37,757 nucleotides of DNA from Gaiellales bacterium (GCA_003599855.1 QZKG01000034.1:1-37757), one strand, 5' to 3'; numbered from the stretch's first letter, positions 14,044-24,902 are shown. Numbers and translations are program-made. The notes: generated from the sequence alone by a model not told the origin.

Positions 14044-15699
14044 ATGGCTGACATGATCGGGAACACGAAAGCGGGTGAAGCGCAGGCTCGCCAGCTCGAA
14101 CGGCTGCGGGCCGAGCTCGACCTGCTGCACAGCATCAACCGGGCCCTGGTGGGCGCCGCCAGCCTCGAGGACACGCTGCAGAAGGTCGTCGAGGGTATCA
14201 CGGCCACCCTGGGTTACGCCGCCGCCGACATCCAGCTCCTCTCCGAAGACAAGCGGCACCTGGTCATGAGCGCCTTTTCCGCCGACAGCGGCGTCGTCAG
14301 GCAGATAGAGAAGGTCACCGGCCTGAAGATAAAGGGGCTCGAGATCCCGCTGTTCAGGCAGAGCGTCAACTGGCCCGTCATCGTCAAGGGCGAGCCTCTC
14401 GTGACGCAGGACATGGAGCGGGTCTTCGCCGATATCTCCGACTCCAACACCCTGCGCAAGCTGGCGCCGATGCTGGCAAGGATAGCCGGTTTCAGCGGCG
14501 TCATCCGGGTCCCCCTGCGCAGCCCGGTGGGCATCATCGGCCTGCTGGGCATCGCCGGCCACACCCCCCTGAGCGAGGGAGACCTGCAGATGGTGCAGCA
14601 TTTCGCCGGCCAGGTGGGACTGGCCATCGAGAAGGCACGGCTGGAGCAGCAGCTGCGCGAATACTCCGAGCACCTGGAGACGATGGTGAGGGAGCGCACC
14701 CGGGAGCTGGAGGCCATCAACCAGATAGCCGCCACCGCCAGCCGTTCCCTCAACCTGGATATCATCCTCAAGAACGCGCTGGCCAAGGTCCTCGAGGTGC
14801 TCGACCTCAAGGTCGGCGCCGTCTTCATCACCGATGAGCGGAAGGCGACGGTGAACCTGATGTTCCACCAGGGCCTGCCGGAGGACATGGTCCGGGCCCT
14901 GGATGTGGTGGACGTGGGCGACGGCTATCCGGGCCTGGTCGTCCAGCAGGGGGAGCCGATCGTGGAGAACAACCTCGACGCGATGCAAGTGGGGGACGAA
15001 CTGCTCAAACGCCATGCCGAGTTCAAGTCCATCGTAGCCGTGCCGCTCGATTCCAAGGGGACCGTCCGCGGCGTGCTGGCGGTGCTGAGCGAGCACAAGA
15101 ACCGCTTCTCCAACGCCGAGGCGAAGATGCTGGCGACCATCGGCAGCGAGGTGGGCGTGGCCCTGGAGAACGCCTGGCTCTACGAGAAATCCTACGCCCA
15201 TTCCAAGAAGATGGAAGAGCTGTCGATCACCGACAGCCTCACGGGGCTCTTCAACCGGCGCCACTTCTACCGCCGCCTCAAGGAGGAACTGGCCCGCGCC
15301 ACCCGCCAGAAGCACCCGCTGTCGCTCCTGGTGGTGGACCTGGACAACCTCAAGGGCTATAACGACAAGTTCGGCCACCTCAAGGGGGACGAGGCCCTGC
15401 GCGGCGTGGCCCAGGCGATCAGGGCCGGCATCCGGCAGGATGTCGACACCGGCTACCGCCATGGCGGGGACGAGTTCGCCGTCATCCTCCCCTACAGCGA
15501 CCACGTCGAGGCCCGGGTGGTCGCCGAACGCATCCGGCGCACCTTCGAGGGCTTCTCCTTCCCGGGCACGAGCCTCAGTATCGGCATCGCCCAGCATGGC
15601 GGCGAGGAGAAGGTGGACGACCTGGTGACCCGCGCCGACACCGCCATGTACGTCGCCAAGAACTTCGGCGGCAACCGGGTCTACGTCGAGAAGAGCTGA
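14044..15699 (+). CDS. GAF-GAF-GGDEF diguanylate cyclase
   Basis: About 551 residues from ATG 14044. The frame is open up to GTG 13963, but those 27 codons look noncoding; no candidate start has a well-spaced ribosome site (GGGAGC lies 14 nt before 14044). A first GAF domain spans about 15-195, a coiled coil (REYSEHLETMVRERTRELEA) links to a second GAF at about 225-390, and the GGDEF domain occupies the last 160 residues. The active site is intact: DSLTGLFNRRHF and RHGGDEFAVIL, so c-di-GMP synthesis from two GTP is expected. The inhibitory I-site expected as RxxD before GGDEF reads QDVD with R one residue further out, so feedback inhibition may be weak or lost. There are no membrane helices, so this is a cytosolic sensor; the GAF ligands are unknown. 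It stands alone. Confidence 0.9.
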   Translation: MADMIGNTKAGEAQARQLERLRAELDLLHSINRALVGAASLEDTLQKVVEGITATLGYAAADIQLLSEDKRHLVMSAFSADSGVVRQIEKVTGLKIKGLEIPLFRQSVNWPVIVKGEPLVTQDMERVFADISDSNTLRKLAPMLARIAGFSGVIRVPLRSPVGIIGLLGIAGHTPLSEGDLQMVQHFAGQVGLAIEKARLEQQLREYSEHLETMVRERTRELEAINQIAATASRSLNLDIILKNALAKVLEVLDLKVGAVFITDERKATVNLMFHQGLPEDMVRALDVVDVGDGYPGLVVQQGEPIVENNLDAMQVGDELLKRHAEFKSIVAVPLDSKGTVRGVLAVLSEHKNRFSNAEAKMLATIGSEVGVALENAWLYEKSYAHSKKMEELSITDSLTGLFNRRHFYRRLKEELARATRQKHPLSLLVVDLDNLKGYNDKFGHLKGDEALRGVAQAIRAGIRQDVDTGYRHGGDEFAVILPYSDHVEARVVAERIRRTFEGFSFPGTSLSIGIAQHGGEEKVDDLVTRADTAMYVAKNFGGNRVYVEKS

Positions 15700-15810
15700 C
15701 GCCCCGCCCCGGGCGCCGCCGTCACCCCGGTTCTCCTGAACGGGTGTCTCAGCCCGTGACAGATGATACAATCAATAACCCGTCTGAAAAGATACTGCGA
15801 GGGAGCCGTC

Positions 15811-17259
15811 ATGCCTGAGACATTCCAGAACCTGATCGGGGGCAAGTGGGTCGACAGCGCCTCCGGCGAGACCTACGCCAACGTGAACCCGGCGGACACC
15901 GATGACGTGGTGGGCCATTTCCAGTCGTCCACGGTGGAAGACGTCAGGGCCGCCATCGCCGCCGCCGGCGAGGCCCGCGCCGAATGGAAGGCGATGGGCG
16001 CGCCCAGGCGGGGCTTCATCCTCTCCAAGGCGGCCCGCATCATCGAGCGCGACCTGGAAAAGATCGCTGAGGGCCTCACCCGCGAAGAGGGCAAGACGCT
16101 CGTCGAAGCCAGGGGCGAGACCGCCCGCGGCGTGCAGATCTTCGATTTTCACGCCGGCGAGGGCTGGCGGCTCACCGGCGATACGACGCCTTCCGAGTTC
16201 CCCCGCACGATGCTCTACACCGTGCGCGAACCGCTGGGCGTCGTCGGCCTGATCACCCCCTGGAACTTCCCCATAGCAATCCCCGCCTGGAAGCTGGCGC
16301 CGGCTCTCGTCAGCGGCAACACGGTCGTCCTCAAGCCGGCGAGCACCGCGCCGCTGACGGCGCTGCGCATCGTCGAGGCGCTGGTGGAAGCCGGGCTGCC
16401 CGACGGCGTGCTCAACTTCGTCACGGGCTCCGGTTCCGTGGTCGGCAACGAGCTGGCGGCCAACCCGGCCGTCCGTGGCGTTTCCTTCACCGGCTCGGAC
16501 ACGGTGGGCAGCGACCTTTACAGCCAGGTGACCGGCCGCGGCGCCAAGTGCCAGTGCGAGATGGGGGGCAAGAACCCGCTGATCCTGATGGACGACGGCG
16601 ATGTCGACAAGGCGGTGGCCTTCGCCCTCAACGGCGCCATGTGGTCCACGGGGCAGAAGTGCACCGCCACCAGCCGCGCCATCGTCCACAAGGATGTCAT
16701 CGATGAGTTCACCGAGAAGGTCGTCGCCGGCGCCCGGGCGATCAAGGTGGGCAACGGCCTCGACCCCGAGACCCAGGTGGGGCCCGCCATCGACGAGGCC
16801 CAGATGAACGCGGTGCTGGCGTATATCGATGTGGGCAGGCTGGAGGCGGAGCTGCTCTGCGGCGGCAACCGTTTGACCGACCCCCCTCATGACAGGGGTT
16901 ATTTCGTGGAGCCGACCGTGTTCGGCGGCGTCACCAACGACATGCGCATCGCCCGGGAGGAGATCTTCGGCCCGGTGCTCGGCATCATCGGGTTCTCGGA
17001 ATTCGAGGAGGCGATGGCCATCGCCAACGATACCCGTTTCGGCCTGGCGGCGTCGCTAGTCACCCGTGACCTCAGCCGGGCCATGGAGTTCGTCGACGGC
17101 ATCGAGGCGGGCCTCGTCCATGTCAACACGCCCACGGTGGGAGCCGAGGTGCAGGTGCCCTTCGGCGGCATGAAGGATTCCAGCACCGGCACCCGTGAGC
17201 AGGGCCAGGTCGCGGTGGATTTCTATACGGAACTGAAGACGGTCTACCTGGAGTACTGA
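15811..17259 (+). CDS. Aldehyde dehydrogenase, 2-oxoglutarate semialdehyde dehydrogenase-like
   Basis: 482 residues from ATG 15811 (GAGGGAG upstream; 16 further upstream codons ignored). The catalytic set is complete: N152 in ITPWNFP, E250 in CEMGGKN and nucleophile C284 in GQKCTATSR. The segments FQNLIGGKWVDSASGE, GEGWRLTGDTTPSEFPRTMLY and YTVREPLGVVGLITPWNFP are most like alpha-ketoglutaric semialdehyde (2,5-dioxopentanoate) dehydrogenases, EC 1.2.1.26. Substrate assignment is reinforced by the next gene, an FAH-family protein of the type that dehydrates 2-keto-3-deoxy-pentonate to 2,5-dioxopentanoate. Together they would form the last two steps of oxidative pentose (Weimberg-type) or uronate breakdown into 2-oxoglutarate. 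A general NAD(P)-aldehyde dehydrogenase role cannot be excluded. Confidence 0.88.
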   Translation: MPETFQNLIGGKWVDSASGETYANVNPADTDDVVGHFQSSTVEDVRAAIAAAGEARAEWKAMGAPRRGFILSKAARIIERDLEKIAEGLTREEGKTLVEARGETARGVQIFDFHAGEGWRLTGDTTPSEFPRTMLYTVREPLGVVGLITPWNFPIAIPAWKLAPALVSGNTVVLKPASTAPLTALRIVEALVEAGLPDGVLNFVTGSGSVVGNELAANPAVRGVSFTGSDTVGSDLYSQVTGRGAKCQCEMGGKNPLILMDDGDVDKAVAFALNGAMWSTGQKCTATSRAIVHKDVIDEFTEKVVAGARAIKVGNGLDPETQVGPAIDEAQMNAVLAYIDVGRLEAELLCGGNRLTDPPHDRGYFVEPTVFGGVTNDMRIAREEIFGPVLGIIGFSEFEEAMAIANDTRFGLAASLVTRDLSRAMEFVDGIEAGLVHVNTPTVGAEVQVPFGGMKDSSTGTREQGQVAVDFYTELKTVYLEY

Positions 17260-17352
17260 TCAGGCTGGTCCCGGACGCGTGCAAGAATTATCAGGGACCG
17301 ATTGCCACCCTTGGGCGATGAAAGTGAGGCTCCTGCCGGAAAGGATGTGGAG

Positions 17353-18285
17353 ATGCAGCTGGCGCAGATATACATACCGAGCGCGGGGCAGCGGCTGGGC
17401 CTGGTGGATGACGGCCGGATCGTCGACCTGACCGCCGCCGAGCCGTCACTGGGCTCCTTCCTCGACCTGCTGGAGGCGGCGGGCGGGAAGGCCGCGGTCG
17501 TGAAGGAGATCGCCGCCGTGGCGGCGGCAAAGGCGGACAGCGGCGAGGTCTTCAGCTACCATGAGTTCGACCGCGCCCCGGCGGACGATGAGCCCCACCT
17601 GCTGATGCCGGTCCATGCCCCGGAAGTCTGGGGATTCGGCGTCACCTACAAGCGCAGCGCCGAGGCCCGCGACGCCGACGTGGCGAAAACCATGGATTCC
17701 AGCGCCAGCATCTACGACCGTGTCTACCACAGCGACCGCCCCGAGTGCTTCTTCAAGGCGACGCCGCCCCGCTGCGTCGGACCCCACGGTCCCATCGGCA
17801 TCCGCAGCGACTCGGAGCTCACCGCCACCGAGCCGGAGCTGGCTTACGTGCTGGGCGCTGAGCGGGAGATCGTCGGCTACACCATCTGTAATGACGTCTC
17901 CGCCTGGGACCTGGAGCGGGACAACCCCCTCTACCTGCCACAGTCGAAGATCTTCAGCGGCTGCTGCGCCCTGGGGCCCGTCATCACCCTGGCGGCCGGG
18001 GGGCCGGACCCTTATGACCTGGAGATAACCTGCCGCATCATCCGCGGCGGCGAGCCGCTTTACGAGGACTCCACCAACAGCGGCCGCATCGGCCGCACCT
18101 TCGAAGAGCTCAACGAATACCTCTACCGGGACAACCCGGTGCCCGTGGGCACGGTGGTCTCCACCGGCACCGGCATCATGGTCCCCAACGAGCATAACCT
18201 CATTCCCGGCGACGTGGTGGAGATCGGGATAGAGGGGATCGGCGTGCTCTCAAACCCTGCCGTGAGGCTGGGGAAGTTGAAGTGA
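17353..18285 (+). CDS. Fumarylacetoacetate hydrolase-family protein, probable 2-keto-3-deoxy-pentonate dehydratase
   Basis: 310 residues from ATG 17353, with AAGGATGTGGAG upstream; the frame extends to TTG 17302 without support. It has the FAH fold: WGFGVTYKRSAEAR, metal ligands E160 and E162 (TEPEL) and D181 (CNDVSAWD), then a Gly/Thr-rich segment STGTGIMVP near the C-terminus. The long insertion with SIYDRVYHSDRPECFFKATP and the absence of a hydrolase-type His-Glu pair fit the branch containing the Sulfolobus 2-keto-3-deoxy-D-arabinonate dehydratase (EC 4.2.1.141). Pairing with an oxoglutarate semialdehyde dehydrogenase 93 bp upstream supports this. The sugar (arabinose, xylose or other) cannot be told. 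Other FAH hydrolases or decarboxylases remain possible. Confidence 0.83.
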   Translation: MQLAQIYIPSAGQRLGLVDDGRIVDLTAAEPSLGSFLDLLEAAGGKAAVVKEIAAVAAAKADSGEVFSYHEFDRAPADDEPHLLMPVHAPEVWGFGVTYKRSAEARDADVAKTMDSSASIYDRVYHSDRPECFFKATPPRCVGPHGPIGIRSDSELTATEPELAYVLGAEREIVGYTICNDVSAWDLERDNPLYLPQSKIFSGCCALGPVITLAAGGPDPYDLEITCRIIRGGEPLYEDSTNSGRIGRTFEELNEYLYRDNPVPVGTVVSTGTGIMVPNEHNLIPGDVVEIGIEGIGVLSNPAVRLGKLK

Positions 18286-18392
18286 CGGGAGGGATGGATG
18301 ACCCTTGCCATCATAGTCTGGCATAGTCAAACTGACGGTCCTCGTCATCTGCGATAGCTGAGCGGTCCAGCGGGATACGCCAGTGAGAAGGG

Positions 18393-18977
18393 ATGCAGAG
18401 ATTGAACACAGTTGACGCCATCAGGCAGAACAGCGGCGGGCGGGCGCGCCTGCTGGCCGCGCTCACGGTTATGCTACTGGCGGCCCTGGCGGCCGCGCCC
18501 GCCGGTTGCGGCGGTGACGGGGGCGACACCGGCACTCAGCCGGCAAGGACGGCGGCCACCGCAGCCACGGACCGCGACGACGGGCCGAGCCCGGCCGAGG
18601 TCGACGCATACGTCGAGCAGGTGCGGGAGCTGGTGCACGTCAGCGACCAGCTGAACGGCGACTACCGCTTCCTGGTGGAGCGTTACAACAGCGGGGAGTC
18701 GCCGGACGAGGACGTCATCACCCAGGCCGAGAGCAACGCCATCGCCTACAGGGACATGAAAGCGCAACTCGAAGGCATGCGCGTTCCCGAGGGGATGGAG
18801 GACGCCCACGGCCTCATCGTCTCGGGGTTCGGCAAGTGGCGCGAGATGTACGAACTGGACGCCCGCGGCGTCCGCGACAAGGACAGCGCCCTGCTGGACC
18901 GGGCCCGCAAGCTGGACAGCGAGGCCGTGGCCGATGTCAACGACGGCATCAGCGAGATCAACCGCCTGAAGAACTGA
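18393..18977 (+). CDS. Small helical lipoprotein, unknown function
   Basis: 194 residues. A basic N-terminus, a hydrophobic stretch and the lipobox APAGC (C39) indicate export and lipidation. ATG 18393 directly abuts AGAAGGG; the exact start is uncertain and TTG 18402 is possible. A Thr/Ala-rich linker (about 47-66) precedes a predicted all-alpha domain (EVDAYVEQVRELVHVSDQL, YRDMKAQLEGMRVPEGME, then two more amphipathic helices). The motif 'M-x-VPEGMEDAH-L' is reminiscent of extracytoplasmic helical proteins in actinobacteria, but I do not recognise a named family. The sequence shows no enzyme motif or metal site. It converges with the ferritin-like gene (7 bp between stop codons). Confidence 0.75.
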   Translation: MQRLNTVDAIRQNSGGRARLLAALTVMLLAALAAAPAGCGGDGGDTGTQPARTAATAATDRDDGPSPAEVDAYVEQVRELVHVSDQLNGDYRFLVERYNSGESPDEDVITQAESNAIAYRDMKAQLEGMRVPEGMEDAHGLIVSGFGKWREMYELDARGVRDKDSALLDRARKLDSEAVADVNDGISEINRLKN

Positions 18978-18984
18978 CGACCGC

Positions 18985-19419
18985 CTAGGCGTACGGATAC
19001 AGGTGCCGCTGGAAGTCCTTCAGTTGCCCCAGGAGCTTGTAGTGCTTCTTTTCGTCAGCCAGCAGGTAGGAGAGCAGGTGGCGGATGACGAAGTGACGGC
19101 TGTTCTCATACTCCCTCATGGCCATATCGATGGAGCCCTTCTCGATCTCCAGGTGCTCGTCCAGCAGCGCCGACAGCTCACCCAGCTCGTCCGGCTCCAG
19201 GGTGATGGTGCCGTTGAGCGCTTCGATGATGAAGCCGAGGACCACCTTGTGCTTTTCGGAATCTGACTTTATCGAGTCGACGATTATCTCCACCAGACGG
19301 TTATCGGTGGCGCTGAGGATCTTGTCGCATTGCGCGATGGTGACGTCCTCCAGTTCCATCCATTTCTTTATGTCCCCTTCGAAAACGGCCTGTTTTTCAA
19401 CCTTGTCGCTGACAGCCAT
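18985..19419 (-). CDS. Ferritin-like / rubrerythrin-like four-helix protein
   Basis: 144 residues; AGGAGG precedes ATG 19419. Four long helices are predicted, with acidic residues and histidines in the positions of ferritin-like proteins: E22/E24 (MELEDV), S54-E-K-H57 (SDSEKHKVV), E91/E93 (HLEIEKG) and E123-x-x-H126 (ADEKKHYKLL). The last is a full ExxH iron motif; the first has serine where the glutamate is expected, so a complete di-iron site is doubtful. There is no rubredoxin domain. The role may be iron or peroxide handling, or only structural. It lies downstream of nuoN on the same strand, separated by 188 bp, so it could be transcribed separately. Confidence 0.7.
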   Translation of the reverse strand: MAVSDKVEKQAVFEGDIKKWMELEDVTIAQCDKILSATDNRLVEIIVDSIKSDSEKHKVVLGFIIEALNGTITLEPDELGELSALLDEHLEIEKGSIDMAMREYENSRHFVIRHLLSYLLADEKKHYKLLGQLKDFQRHLYPYA

Positions 19420-19607
19420 TGTCCCATCCTCCTCAATACATGCATTTTCAGGTAATGGTTTTATACCCGGAAGGCTCGATTCCTATCAGAGAAGGGGCAT
19501 CGACGGGACGGCTGTGGCGCGGCCTGGCTTACAGGTCGGCTATGTTCGGGGAATCTGCCCGGGAATGTCCGTCCAGCGCTTGGCTGCTGGTCAGGACAGG
19601 GGCCCGG

Positions 19608-21125
19608 TCAGGGCGCGACGGCAGCGCCCGGGGCGGCGTCCGCCTCCTGGACGGCCTCCGGTTGGGGGCCGGTGAACATCTTGTGGACCGCGTCCTGGGC
19701 GTTGTCCAGCACCGGTCCGGGGAAGATGCCCAGCGCTACCACTGCCAGGGCCGCCAGCCCCAGCCCGGCGCCCAGGTCGACCGAGCGGCCGTTTAATTCC
19801 TCCAGCTCGGTGTCGGGGTCGCGCATGTACATATAGACGATTACCCGCAGGTAGTAGAAGGCCGAGACGAGGCTGAAGAGGACGCCTATCACCGCCAGCC
19901 AGGCGAGGCCGGAGTTCACCACCGCGGCGAACAGGTAGAACTTGGCGAAGAAGCCGGCGGTGGGCGGTATGCCCGCCAGCGAGAGCATGAACAGCGTCAT
20001 GATGCCGGCGGTCCAGGGATAACGCCTGTAGATGCCCGATACCTTCTCCAGGCTGTAGTCGAAATCGGCGCGGTTGGCCAGGTGCACCAGCACGCCGAAG
20101 GCGCCCATGTTCATGAAGGCGTAGGCGGCCAGGTAGTAGAGGATCGCCGCCTTGCCGAAAGAGACGTCGGCGTAGCCCTCGGCCGCCAGCGCCAGCAGCA
20201 GGTAACCCACGTGGGCGATGCTGGAGTAGGCCAGCATGCGCTTGAGGTCGGTCTGGACGATGGCCATGGTGGCGCCGATGAGCATCGTGCCGATGGCGAT
20301 GACGATGAAGAGCGGCGCCCAGATGTCGTTCTGCTGAGACAGCATGTGGGTCAGGAAACGGATGATGGTGGCGAAGACAGCGATCTTGGGGGCGACCGAC
20401 AGGAAGGCGGCCGCCGGGGTCGGCGAGCCCTGGTAGACGTCCGGGGCCCAGTTGTGGAACGGCGCCGCGGCGACCTTGTAGGCGAACCCCGCCAGCAGCG
20501 TCACCACCGCCAGAACCATGACGCTCTCCGGGGCGTCCCCCGCCGCGATGGCGTCCCCGATGGCGTAATAACTGGTGGCGCCGGTGGTGCCGTAGAGCAG
20601 CGCCATCCCCAGGAGCAGGAAGACCGAGGCGAACGACCCCGTCAGGAAATACTTGAGCGAAGCCTCGATGGACTTGCTGTCATAGCGGAAGAAGCCCGCC
20701 AGGATGTAGCTCGACAGAGCCATCAGCTCCAGCCCCACGAAGAAGGTGACCAGGTCGATGGCCGCCACCATCACCATCATGCCCACCGTGGTGAAGAGCA
20801 CCAGCGCATAGTAGTCGCTCAGCAGCCGGTCGTGGAGGTGCAGGTGCTTCTCCGAGAGGAGCATCGCTACGATGGCCACCGCCAGCAGCAATATCTTGAA
20901 GTAGACGGCGAACCTGTCATTGACCACGGCGCCGTTGAAGTATGTAGCCACCTCGTCCCGGGTCCACCAGGTGACCACGATGGCGGTCACGCAGGGGGCC
21001 ACCCCCAGCCAGCTCAGGCCCCGCCGTCCGTCCCTGGGCAGCAGCGGGTCCACCAGCAGCAGCACGATGGCCGCCAGGACCAGCATCAGTTCGGGGACCA
21101 GGGCCACTACGTCATGCGCATCCAA
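19608..21125 (-). CDS. nuoN: NADH-quinone oxidoreductase subunit N
   Basis: 505 residues, 14 predicted membrane helices of the antiporter (Mrp-like) type, one of the three proton-pumping subunits of complex I. Typical stretches are FFVGLELMALSSYILAGF, AAAPFHNWAPDVYQGSPTP (lysine K on a broken helix), LAYSSIAHVGYLLLALA and LSLAGIPPTAGFFAKFYLF. The glutamate in VGLEL and the lysines in AYKVAA and DLKRMLAYSS are the expected proton-path residues. The start is TTG 21125, which overlaps the nuoM stop region and has GGGAGG 8 nt upstream. It is the last gene of the operon. I see no clear terminator after it. Confidence 0.96.
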   Translation of the reverse strand: MDAHDVVALVPELMLVLAAIVLLLVDPLLPRDGRRGLSWLGVAPCVTAIVVTWWTRDEVATYFNGAVVNDRFAVYFKILLLAVAIVAMLLSEKHLHLHDRLLSDYYALVLFTTVGMMVMVAAIDLVTFFVGLELMALSSYILAGFFRYDSKSIEASLKYFLTGSFASVFLLLGMALLYGTTGATSYYAIGDAIAAGDAPESVMVLAVVTLLAGFAYKVAAAPFHNWAPDVYQGSPTPAAAFLSVAPKIAVFATIIRFLTHMLSQQNDIWAPLFIVIAIGTMLIGATMAIVQTDLKRMLAYSSIAHVGYLLLALAAEGYADVSFGKAAILYYLAAYAFMNMGAFGVLVHLANRADFDYSLEKVSGIYRRYPWTAGIMTLFMLSLAGIPPTAGFFAKFYLFAAVVNSGLAWLAVIGVLFSLVSAFYYLRVIVYMYMRDPDTELEELNGRSVDLGAGLGLAALAVVALGIFPGPVLDNAQDAVHKMFTGPQPEAVQEADAAPGAAVAP

Positions 21126-22688
<1,563 letters not shown>

Positions 22689-22691
22689 CAC

Positions 22692-24593
22692 TTACCCCTG
22701 TCCGGTTTGCAGTAGCACCCAGGCAGCCAGCAGCGCCAGCGCCCCGATGAACATGGTGAAAAGGTAGGCCTGCAGCCGGCCCGACTGCGTGGGCCTGAGC
22801 GCCTTGCCGACGCCGCGGAAGAAGCGGGCGGCGCCGTTGACGAAGCCGTCGATGCCAGCGTCGTCGACGAAGCGCCAGAGGACGCCGCTGAACCACTTGA
22901 CGGGGTTGACGATGACGGCGGCGTAGATCTCGTCGACCCAGTACTTGTTGTAAAGGATGTAGTACATCGCGCCGGTCCTCGCCTTGACCATCTCCGGCAG
23001 CTGCGGCCGCTTGATATAGAACTGCCAGGCGGCGAAGATGCCGCCGAGGCCGATGGTGGCCGAGAGCGCCATCAGCAGCGCCGACACGGCGCCGAAGCCG
23101 TGGCCACCCTCAGCGGGCAGGACGCCGGCGAACACGTGGTGGAGCAGGTTGTCGATGTGACCGTCCTCCGGCGGCAGCCCCAGGATGAGGCCGATGAGCG
23201 CCGACGGCACCGCCAGGATGATGAGCGGCGCGGTCATGCTCGGCGGCGACTCGTGGGCGTGGGCGAAGACCTCCGGGTCGGTGCGAGGCTCGCCGTGGAA
23301 GGTCATGAAGATGAGCCTAAACATGTAGAAGGCGGTTAAAAAGGCCGTGACGATGCCCACTGCCCAGAGCAGGTAATAGCCCTCGTGGAACACCCCGGCC
23401 AGGATCGAGTCCTTGCTGAAGAAGCCGGCGAAGCCGGGGGCGCCGGATATGGCCAGGGCGCCGATGATGAAAGTCCAGTAAGTGATCTTCGTCTTGCTCT
23501 TCAGGCCCCCCATCCTGCGCATGTCCTGCTCGCCGGAGAGCGCGTGGATCACCGAGCCGGAGCAGAGGAACAGCAGCCCCTTGAAGAAGCCGTGGGAGAC
23601 CAGGTGGAACATGCCCGCCGCCCAGGCGCCTACACCCAGGGCCAGGAACATGTAGCCCAGCTGGCTCACGGTGGAGTAGGCCAGCACCTTCTTGATGTCG
23701 TTCTGCACCAGGCCGATGGAGGCGGCGAAGATGGCGGTGAAGCCGCCGGTGATGGCCACCACCAGCATCGCCGTCTCCGACTCGGCGAAGAGGGGGCTGG
23801 AGCGGGCCACCATGTAGACGCCGGCGTTGACCATGGTGGCGGCGTGGATCAGGGAGCTGACCGGGGTGGGACCCTCCATGGCGTCCGGCAGCCAGACGTG
23901 CAGCGGGAACTGGGCGCTCTTGCCCACGGCGCCGGTGAAGAGCAGCAGGCAGATGGCGGTCATCATGCCGCCGCCCACCGCTGTTTCGCTGTCGAAGACC
24001 CCGGCGTAGCTCAGGGTGCCGAAGGTGATGAAGATGAGCATCACGCCGAGGCTGAAGCCGAAGTCGCCCACCCGGTTGACCAGGAAGGCCTTGGTGCCCG
24101 CCGCCGAGGCGCTCAGCTTGGGGAACCAGAAGGAGATGAGCAGGAAGGAGCAGAGCCCCACCGCCTCCCAGAACACGTAGAGCAGCAGGTAGTTGTTGGC
24201 CAGCACCAGCATGAACATGGAGAACATGAAGAGGTTGAGGTAGGCGAAGAAGCGGTAGTAGCCCTGGTCGCCGTGCATGTAGCCGATGGAATAGACGTGC
24301 ACCATCAGGCCCACGGTGGAGACCACCAGCAGCATCACCGCCGCCAGCTCGTCCACCAAAAAGCCGATATCCACCTGGAAGCCGCCCACGGCGATCCAGG
24401 AGTAGGCGTTCCAGTCGAGGGTCTGACCCCGCTCCACCTGCACCAGCAGGAACATGCACAAGAGCCAGGAGACCGCCACCGAGGCCACCGGCAGGTAGTG
24501 GCTCTTCTCCCCGAAGTAGCGCTTGCCTAACAGCAGCGTCACCATGAAGGAGACGAGCGGCAGGACCGGTATCAGTACGACGGCTGCTTTCAT
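22692..24593 (-). CDS. nuoL: NADH-quinone oxidoreductase subunit L
   Basis: 633 residues, a typical NuoL length. It is the distal antiporter subunit with the long lateral helix at the C-terminus. Recognisable segments are YVFWEAVGLCSFLLISFWF, GKSAQFPLHVWLPDAMEGPTP, NDIKKVLAYSTVSQLGYMFL and SGAPGFAGFFSKDSIL. The C-terminal region has NKYWVDEIYAAVIVNPVKWF, the usual end of NuoL before the last helix. Key lysine and glutamate residues are in place. The ATG at 24593 directly follows the nuoK stop codon. Confidence 0.97.
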   Translation of the reverse strand: MKAAVVLIPVLPLVSFMVTLLLGKRYFGEKSHYLPVASVAVSWLLCMFLLVQVERGQTLDWNAYSWIAVGGFQVDIGFLVDELAAVMLLVVSTVGLMVHVYSIGYMHGDQGYYRFFAYLNLFMFSMFMLVLANNYLLLYVFWEAVGLCSFLLISFWFPKLSASAAGTKAFLVNRVGDFGFSLGVMLIFITFGTLSYAGVFDSETAVGGGMMTAICLLLFTGAVGKSAQFPLHVWLPDAMEGPTPVSSLIHAATMVNAGVYMVARSSPLFAESETAMLVVAITGGFTAIFAASIGLVQNDIKKVLAYSTVSQLGYMFLALGVGAWAAGMFHLVSHGFFKGLLFLCSGSVIHALSGEQDMRRMGGLKSKTKITYWTFIIGALAISGAPGFAGFFSKDSILAGVFHEGYYLLWAVGIVTAFLTAFYMFRLIFMTFHGEPRTDPEVFAHAHESPPSMTAPLIILAVPSALIGLILGLPPEDGHIDNLLHHVFAGVLPAEGGHGFGAVSALLMALSATIGLGGIFAAWQFYIKRPQLPEMVKARTGAMYYILYNKYWVDEIYAAVIVNPVKWFSGVLWRFVDDAGIDGFVNGAARFFRGVGKALRPTQSGRLQAYLFTMFIGALALLAAWVLLQTGQG

Positions 24594-24902
24594 CTATCCT
24601 CTCATGTCGTGGAGTTCGTCGACCCCGAGCTTCTCCCGGAGCCGGTACTGGGCGATGGCCACCGCCAGGCCGATGGCGACCTCGGCCGCCGCCAGGGCGA
24701 ACACGAAGAACACGAAGACCTCGCCGAGGCCGGCCCCGTGCGGCGAGTAGTTGGAGAAGGCCACCAGGGCGATATTGATGGCGTTGAGCATCAGCTCGAT
24801 GCACATGATGATCAGGATGATGTTGCGCCGGGCCAGCACGCCCCAGCCGCCGATGAAGAACAGCACCGTCGCCAGGATGAGGTAGTGTTGCAGCGGCGTC
24901 AT
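24594..24902 (-). CDS. nuoK: NADH-quinone oxidoreductase subunit K
   Basis: 102 residues, three membrane helices, start ATG 24902 overlapping the nuoJ stop as ATGA. It carries the two buried glutamates of NuoK: E in MCIELMLNAINIALVAF (helix 2) and E in LAAAEVAIGLAVAI (helix 3), which belong to the central proton axis. Length and sequence are ordinary for the family. A longer frame upstream (to 25118) is the overlap with nuoJ and is not used. Confidence 0.97.
   Translation of the reverse strand: MTPLQHYLILATVLFFIGGWGVLARRNIILIIMCIELMLNAINIALVAFSNYSPHGAGLGEVFVFFVFALAAAEVAIGLAVAIAQYRLREKLGVDELHDMRG

Noticed and set aside
13873..15771. A 632-codon minus-strand frame
   Set aside because: Antisense shadow of the diguanylate cyclase, whose domains are all recognisable on the + strand.
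18985..19419. Full rubrerythrin
   Set aside because: No C-terminal rubredoxin-type CxxC pairs, and the first ExxH motif is degenerate, so only ferritin-like is claimed.
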